A stretch of DNA of 36,667 nucleotides from assembly GCA_910579115.1 (NCBI GenBank), contig CAJTSO010000005.1:1-36667 (forward strand), written 5' to 3'. The notes below the pieces were generated by a model. The model had not been told where the DNA came from, ran no database searches, and worked only from the letters and a program-made list of their open reading frames with translations. A program made the position numbers and the translations under genes. This stretch comes from an uncultured Selenomonadaceae bacterium. Lineage in GTDB: Bacteria > Bacillota > Negativicutes > Selenomonadales > Selenomonadaceae. Below, piece after piece: positions 31,651 through 36,667 of the stretch (positions are counted from its first letter, which is position 1; every line of letters begins with the position of its first letter).

Positions 31651-32100
31651 ATGATAACACTTGATGTAAAGCAGATCCAGGAGATATTGCCCCATCGTCC
31701 CCCCATGCTGCTGGTAGATAGAATCGTTGACCTGGTACCCTTTAAGTCCGGCGTAGGCATAAAGAATGTCACCTTCAATGAAGAATTTTTCCGGGGTCAT
31801 TTTCCCGGCAATCCCATTATGCCCGGCGTGCTCATTTTGGAGGCCATGGCCCAGGTAGGCGGCATCGCCATGCTTTATCCGGAGGAAAACCGGGGCAAGA
31901 TCGCGCTCTTTGGGGGCATTGAGAACGTGAAGTTCAAGCGTCAGGTAGTTCCCGGAGATCAGCTGGTAATGAAGGCTGAGCTTATGCGGGTTCATGGAAA
32001 TTACGGCCGCCTTCACGCGGAAAGCTTCGTCGACGATCAGTTTGCCGCCCAGGGTGATTTTATTTTTGCCCTGAAAACAAATGACGAATTAAGCAGATAA
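31651..32100 (+). CDS. fabZ: 3-hydroxyacyl-ACP dehydratase
   Basis: 149 aa hot-dog fold dehydratase of fatty acid elongation. The substrate loop HRPPMLLVDRI lies near residue 15. The catalytic H50 is in GHFPGNPIMPGV and E64 in LILEAMAQ. ATG 31651 follows GAGGAG at 31636-31641; upstream ATGs in frame lack conserved sequence. Linkage to lpxC and lpxA is common, since FabZ and LpxA share the hydroxyacyl-ACP pool. Confidence 0.95.
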   Translation: MITLDVKQIQEILPHRPPMLLVDRIVDLVPFKSGVGIKNVTFNEEFFRGHFPGNPIMPGVLILEAMAQVGGIAMLYPEENRGKIALFGGIENVKFKRQVVPGDQLVMKAELMRVHGNYGRLHAESFVDDQFAAQGDFIFALKTNDELSR

Positions 32101-32286
32101 TGCCTAAATAAAGAGAATTTTGGTAGTATTGAGGCGTTTTCCCTCAGGAAAAAGGGTATTTTGCAGGAATTTGCTCGAGTAAGGTGAAATATAGCCTGTG
32201 AAAAATATGGCTGTAGGGTGACTTTACTGGCTGACGGGGTTTATGACGCGCGGACAGCCCCTTGAGCAAAGGAAGTGCAGACGGAA

Positions 32287-33102
32287 ATGGAAAAAGATAT
32301 GGTAGCAGCTGGAATTCATCCAACAGCGATAGTTTCGCCGCTGGCGAAGATAGCCTCCGGGGTAAAGATCGGCCCCTATGCCGTCATTGAGGACGGGGTG
32401 GAGATCGGGGAAGAAACGGTGGTAAAGGCTCACTGCGTCATTACCGGCCGGGCAAAGATCGGCAAGGCCTGTAAGATTTTCCCGGGGGTATATATTGGCG
32501 AGGAGCCCCAGGATCTGAAGTATCAGGGGGAGGATACCTCGGTGGAGATCGGTGACCGGACCGTTATCCACGAGTGCAGCATTATTCACCGGGGGACCAG
32601 CGAAAGCCTGGTCACCCGCATCGGCAGCGACTGCCTCCTGATGGGGGCTACCCATGTAGCCCACGACTGCCAGATCGGCAACCGGGTCATTCTTGCTCAT
32701 GGATCGATGCTTTCCGGTCATGTCATCGTAGAGGACAATGCCATTGTTGGCGGCAAGACCGGAGTTCATCAGTTCGTCCGCATCGGACGCAATGCCATGG
32801 TGGGGGGGATGAGCCGCCTCACCCAGGATGTTTTGCCCTTTACTTTGGCAGAGGGATATCCCTGCGCCACCATCGGCCTTAATTCGGTAGGATTGAAACG
32901 GGCCGGTATGCCGGTGGAGATCCGGCAGATCCTCAAGAGCGCCTATCGGCTTTTGTTCCGCTCCAGGCTTCCGGTGGCGGAGGCCATCGCCAGGATGAAG
33001 GAAACCTTGAGTCCCTGTCCGGAGCTGGAGGCGTTTATCAGGTTTGCCGAGACCATGGAGCGGGGCTTCTGTCATGCCCGCAGTGATGGAAGGGCAAAAT
33101 AG
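32287..33102 (+). CDS. lpxA: UDP-N-acetylglucosamine acyltransferase
   Basis: About 271 aa left-handed beta-helix acyltransferase, first step of lipid A synthesis. Hexapeptide repeats run from residue about 10 (IHPTAIVSPLAKIASGVKIG) to 190. The catalytic His is H126 in THVAHDCQIG, equivalent to E. coli H125. The C-terminal helical domain (RRAG-like LKRAGMP, RLLFRS) is present. Starts at GTG 32275, ATG 32287 and ATG 32299 are all in frame; 32287 has AAAGGAAG upstream at acceptable distance, but the choice is uncertain. Confidence 0.93.
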   Translation: MEKDMVAAGIHPTAIVSPLAKIASGVKIGPYAVIEDGVEIGEETVVKAHCVITGRAKIGKACKIFPGVYIGEEPQDLKYQGEDTSVEIGDRTVIHECSIIHRGTSESLVTRIGSDCLLMGATHVAHDCQIGNRVILAHGSMLSGHVIVEDNAIVGGKTGVHQFVRIGRNAMVGGMSRLTQDVLPFTLAEGYPCATIGLNSVGLKRAGMPVEIRQILKSAYRLLFRSRLPVAEAIARMKETLSPCPELEAFIRFAETMERGFCHARSDGRAK

Positions 33103-33350
33103 CGGCGGAAGCTTTTCGCCGTCGGAATTATGCAAATGGCGGTTGTCTTTTGGCGATGGCGGTAAAAGTATTGCGGCCGCCGGTATACGCAGGGAGAAAT
33201 AATAATTGCGTTGCAGCAGGGGAATTAACCTGAACTGAAACGAGAGGGCGATGCTGACCGGCGTTTGCCCCCGTTTCAGTTGATGTGGTTTTAATATCAG
33301 AGGATAAATTTATAAAACGGCTTTGTTGGAGCCGCGGGGGGAAGTTTTTC

Positions 33351-34160
33351 ATGGAGAAAGTCGGACTTTTGGCCGGTGTCGGTCATCTGCCGGTAGAGGC
33401 GGCAAAGATGGCGGCTAATTTCGGGCTTGAGGTTTATGCTGTGGCTTTGCTGCCCGGCGTGGACCAGGAGCTCAGGTCTGCCGTAAAGGATTATACCGAA
33501 ATCAGCGTGGCCCGGGTTGGTGATATTCTCGATTACCTGAAAGAAAACGGAGTTACCAAGGTAACCATGCTGGGCAAGGTTACCAAGGAACTGCTTTTCT
33601 CCGGCGGACTTCAGCAGCCGCCTGATGAAACGGCAATGCGGATCATGGCGTCCCTGCCGGATTACCGGGACGACACGATAATGAATGCCTTCGTGGCGGA
33701 GCTGGCAAAGAACGGCATGACGGCCTTTGATCAGACGATGCTCATAAGGATGCTGCTGCCCCAGGCCGGGGTAATCACGAAGCGGGAGCCCAGCGAGGGA
33801 GAGAAGGCCGACATGGAGTTTGGGCTGGAGCTGGCAAGGGCTATCGGCGGGCTGGATGTGGGTCAGACGGTAGTGGTAAAGAACCGGGCGGCCATGGCCC
33901 TGGAGGCCATTGAGGGCACTGACGCCTGCATCCGCCGGGGAGGCGAGCTGGCCCGGGGCGGCGGCGTGGTCTGCAAGGCGGCAAAGCCTAATCAGGATCT
34001 GCGCTTTGATGTGCCGACCGTGGGGGCGGACACGATTGAAAGCATGATTGCTTCCGGCTGTAAGGCGCTGGCAATTGAAGCAGGGAAAACTCTCCTCGTC
34101 GATCGGTCGAAGGTAGTAGAGCTGGCAGATGAGAATGATATCGCCATAGCTGTGATTTGA
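33351..34160 (+). CDS. lpxI: UDP-2,3-diacylglucosamine pyrophosphatase LpxI
   Basis: 269 aa. The chain matches the LpxI (formerly DUF1009) family, which replaces LpxH in several lineages and makes lipid X. Characteristic stretches are KVGLLAGVGHLPVEAAK, VTMLGKVTKELLF, DDTIMNAF, and the C-terminal VGQTVVVKNRAAMALEAIEGTD and KPNQDLRFDVPTVG. The ATG at 33351 follows GGGGGGAAG. It is placed between lpxA and lpxB as expected for the pathway. A terminator hairpin follows. Confidence 0.93.
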   Translation: MEKVGLLAGVGHLPVEAAKMAANFGLEVYAVALLPGVDQELRSAVKDYTEISVARVGDILDYLKENGVTKVTMLGKVTKELLFSGGLQQPPDETAMRIMASLPDYRDDTIMNAFVAELAKNGMTAFDQTMLIRMLLPQAGVITKREPSEGEKADMEFGLELARAIGGLDVGQTVVVKNRAAMALEAIEGTDACIRRGGELARGGGVVCKAAKPNQDLRFDVPTVGADTIESMIASGCKALAIEAGKTLLVDRSKVVELADENDIAIAVI

Positions 34161-34163
34161 CCG

Positions 34164-34214
34164 AAAAAGACGCGGCGGACACAGGGGATTGCCCCGCTGT
34201 CCTCGCGTCTTTTT
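34164..34214 (+). terminator. Terminator between lpxI and lpxB
   Basis: AAAAAGACGCG pairs with CGCGTCTTTTT, with an inner stem CAGGGG/CCCCG. The U-tract ends at 34214. lpxB probably depends on readthrough or its own promoter. Confidence 0.75.
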
Positions 34215-34288
34215 GTGCGTATTGAAGGCTGTTTTTTCAGGGATTTTTTGGTTGTTTTTGATACACTCACGGGAATGGAGGCGGAATT

Positions 34289-35443
34289 ATGAGCGGCCAG
34301 AAGCCGTTAAAAATCATGTTTTCCGCTGGAGAACCCTCCGGTGATCTCCACGGGGCCCGACTGGCAAAAGCCCTGAGAGAAATTTCTCCGGCAGCGGAGC
34401 TTCTGGGCTTCGGCGGGGACAAGATGCAGGAGGCTGGGGTGAAGCTGGTGGAGCACCTGAAGGAATACAGCGTCATGGGTATCTGGGCGGTGCTGAAAAA
34501 TCTTGGGAAGATCCTCCGCCTCCTGTCTCTGCTGACGGAAACTATGGAGAGAGAGAAGCCGGATATTCTGGTCATCATCGATTATCCCGATTTTAACTGG
34601 CGGCTGGCCAAACGGGCCCGGGCGCTGGGAATAAAGGTATTCTCCTATTCTCCCCCCTCCGCCTGGGCCTGGCGGAAGGGCAGGGCAAAGAAGTGCGGCG
34701 CGCTGGCCGATGAGCTTTGCGCCCTGTACCCCTTCGAGACCTCGGTATATGAGAAGGCCGGGGCGAATATTAAATTTTTGGGCAATCCGCTGGTGGATAC
34801 GGTCGTGCCAGATTTGACCCCGGAGGATGGGCGGAAATTTTTTGGGATCACGGCGGAGATGCGCCCCGTACTGCTGCTGCCAGGCAGCCGCGGCCACGAG
34901 ATAGAGCTGCTGCTGCCAGCCATGCTGGGGGCGGCGGTGAAGCTGCTGGCGGCAAAACCTGCCACCCATTTTTTTCTGCCGGTGGCCCCCGGCCGCAGCG
35001 AGGGGGAAATGGTTCCCCAGGTGGAACGGTTTGGACTGGCCGGCAAGGTGACGTTCACCCATGAGCATACCTACGACCTGATGGGACTGGCGGAGTTTGC
35101 CATTGCCACCAGCGGCACCGTGGTCATGGAGGCGGCCCTGAGGAATCTGCCATGCGTGGTGCTTTACCGGTTTGGAGCCTTGACCGCCTTTATCGGGCGG
35201 CTGGCGGTTCGCATCGATAATTTCAGCCTGCCCAATATTCTTTTGGGGGAGAAGCTTCAACCGGAGCTTTTGCAGGATGATGTGAATCCGGAGAAAATAT
35301 TTTCCGAGGCGCTGCCCCTCTACCGGGATGGCCAGCGGCACGATTACGTGAAGGGCCGGCTGCGGGAGGCGGCGGCGATGCTGGGCGCTCCCGGGGCGGC
35401 GAACCGGATCGCCGCGGAAATCGCCGCCTGTGCAAGGGCCTGA
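34289..35443 (+). CDS. lpxB: Lipid-A-disaccharide synthase
   Basis: 384 aa GT-B glycosyltransferase joining lipid X with UDP-diacylglucosamine. The N-terminal AGEPSGDLHGA is the family hallmark; GFGGDKM, VIIDYPDFNWRLAK, LGNPLVD, LLPGSRGHEIELLLP and TSGTVVMEAAL follow in order. The usual SPQVWAW motif reads SPPSAWAW here. The GGAGGCGGAATT site precedes the ATG. msbA starts 27 bases after the stop. Confidence 0.95.
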   Translation: MSGQKPLKIMFSAGEPSGDLHGARLAKALREISPAAELLGFGGDKMQEAGVKLVEHLKEYSVMGIWAVLKNLGKILRLLSLLTETMEREKPDILVIIDYPDFNWRLAKRARALGIKVFSYSPPSAWAWRKGRAKKCGALADELCALYPFETSVYEKAGANIKFLGNPLVDTVVPDLTPEDGRKFFGITAEMRPVLLLPGSRGHEIELLLPAMLGAAVKLLAAKPATHFFLPVAPGRSEGEMVPQVERFGLAGKVTFTHEHTYDLMGLAEFAIATSGTVVMEAALRNLPCVVLYRFGALTAFIGRLAVRIDNFSLPNILLGEKLQPELLQDDVNPEKIFSEALPLYRDGQRHDYVKGRLREAAAMLGAPGAANRIAAEIAACARA

Positions 35444-35470
35444 TAAAATACCCCCCTCGGAGGTTCACAG

Positions 35471-36667
35471 ATGAAAAATTATCTGCGGCTGCTGAACTAC
35501 ATCAAGCCGTATACGAAGACGATAATCACCGCTATATTCTGTATCATCGTGGCGGCCGGCTCCAATCTGTACGTTCCCTGGATCATCAAGGACATGATCG
35601 ACAAGGTGCTGGCGGAAAAGGATATGGAAATGCTCAACTACATTTCCATCGGAATAGTGGTGGTATTCCTTATCCGGGGCATATTTTATTTCGCCCAGAG
35701 CTATCTGGTGTCCTATGTGGGACAGCGGGTAGTCATCGATATCCGGGGACAGCTGTATCGGAAATTCCAGCGGCTGCCGCTGGCTTACTACGACAATCAC
35801 CGCACCGGCGAGCTGATGAGCTATATATCCAACGACGTGGCTGCCCTGCAGAATGCCATGGTGGACAAGCTCATTGAGCTGATAACGGAGTCTTCGATTT
35901 TTGTGGGCTCTTTGGCCATGATGTTTTATCTGGACTGGAAGCTGTCCCTGCTGACCTTTGCCGTAGTTCCCATGGTTGGTCAGGCCATGAAAATCTTTGG
36001 ACGGAAGCTGAAGCGGGCCGGAACGCTGATCCAGGAGCGGCTGGCGGATATGACGGCCTTCCTGCAAGAGAGCCTGGCAGCTGTCCGGGTGGTGAAATCC
36101 TTCGTCCGGGAGCAGCATGAGATTGAACGGTACGATCGGGAGAATGAGCGGAATTTTGAGGCGGCCATGCTGAATATCCGCCTGATGAGTATGCTTACTC
36201 CCACGGTGGAGTTTTTGGCGGCCCTGGCGGTTACTGTCATCGTGTGGTTCGGCGGCTATGAAGTGGTTGAGGGAAAAATCACCGCCGGCGCCCTGGTGGC
36301 GTTCCTTACCTATGCGGTCAATCTGGCCAATCCCGTGAAGCGGATCAGCCGGGTATTCGGTACTCTTCAGCAGGCAATGGCCGCGGCGGACAGGGTTTTT
36401 GAGCTGATGGATCTGCCGGAGACCATCGGGGATAAGCCGGGGGCGAAGCCCCTTCCCCGGGTAACCGGCAGCGTAAAGGTTGAAAATGTGAGCTTCAGTT
36501 ATGGGGAGGATGCCCCGGCTCTCAGGAATATTTCCTTCGAGGTAAAGCCGGGTCAGATGGTGGCCTTTGTGGGACCCTCCGGCGCGGGAAAATCGACGAT
36601 CGCCAACCTGCTGCCCCGCTTCTACGATGTGACGGAGGGCTCCATCCTGGTGGAAGGGATGGATGTA
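35471..36667 (+). CDS. msbA: Lipid A export ABC transporter MsbA (3' end outside window)
   Basis: 399 codons are visible, open to the right edge. The six-helix exporter membrane domain spans residues about 15-300, with coupling regions such as YYDNHRTGELMSYISNDV. The ATPase domain begins near residue 338 (VKVENVSFSYG), with Walker A GPSGAGKST at 368-376. Signature and Walker B lie outside the window. CGGAGGTTCACAG precedes the ATG. Position directly after lpxB supports a lipid A flippase role rather than drug export. The chain carries no visible frameshift. Confidence 0.9.
   Translation, partial: MKNYLRLLNYIKPYTKTIITAIFCIIVAAGSNLYVPWIIKDMIDKVLAEKDMEMLNYISIGIVVVFLIRGIFYFAQSYLVSYVGQRVVIDIRGQLYRKFQRLPLAYYDNHRTGELMSYISNDVAALQNAMVDKLIELITESSIFVGSLAMMFYLDWKLSLLTFAVVPMVGQAMKIFGRKLKRAGTLIQERLADMTAFLQESLAAVRVVKSFVREQHEIERYDRENERNFEAAMLNIRLMSMLTPTVEFLAALAVTVIVWFGGYEVVEGKITAGALVAFLTYAVNLANPVKRISRVFGTLQQAMAAADRVFELMDLPETIGDKPGAKPLPRVTGSVKVENVSFSYGEDAPALRNISFEVKPGQMVAFVGPSGAGKSTIANLLPRFYDVTEGSILVEGMDV

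Overview
This window looks like the chromosome of a diderm Firmicute of the class Negativicutes. It carries a near-complete lipid A cluster (lpxC-fabZ-lpxA-lpxI-lpxB-msbA, with lpxI as the UDP-diacylglucosamine pyrophosphatase) together with Firmicute-type housekeeping genes, consensus sigma-70-type promoters and strong AGGAGG ribosome binding sites. The genus cannot be fixed from sequence alone. A rumen or gut Acidaminococcaceae/Selenomonadales-like host is an inference.

Layout. 1-4.07 kb: the 3' end of a cobA-hemD fusion, dapA, a secreted coiled-coil protein and a radical SAM protein. 4.1-7.4 kb: a repeat cluster, aspA and a two-helix membrane sensor-like protein, both on the minus strand. 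7.4-13.0 kb: a minus-strand glycolytic block (gapA, pgk, tpiA, gpmI) and a crotonase-family gene, bracketed by two inverted copies of a ~160-bp intergenic repeat. 13.4-18.0 kb: priA, a cupin gene divergent from an HxlR regulator, and holA. 18.0-18.3 kb: more repeats. 18.3-24.8 kb: an intact tRNA-Thr(CGT) followed by a complete type V-A CRISPR-Cas locus (cas12a, cas4, cas1, cas2, and a short array of four repeats and three spacers). 24.9-26.3 kb: a small P-loop kinase-like gene, a GNAT acetyltransferase and repeats. 26.4-30.0 kb: recJ and an AGCS sodium:amino-acid symporter. 30.0-36.7 kb: the lipid A genes, ending inside msbA at the window edge.

Main observation. The CRISPR-Cas12a locus sits between two perfect 73-bp direct repeats. 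The left copy is the 3' part of tRNA-Thr plus its rho-independent terminator. The right copy is the same tRNA fragment and terminator, lying 4 bp beyond the last, degenerate CRISPR repeat. This is the architecture of a site-specific integration at a tRNA gene, yet the enclosed ~6.3 kb holds only the cas genes and array and no recombinase. The array therefore ends directly in a borrowed tRNA terminator.

Other signals are a dispersed family of palindromic intergenic repeats, near-identical promoters before lpxC and fabZ, terminator-like hairpins inside the glycolytic operon, and GAGCGCTC palindromes near the cas12a promoter.
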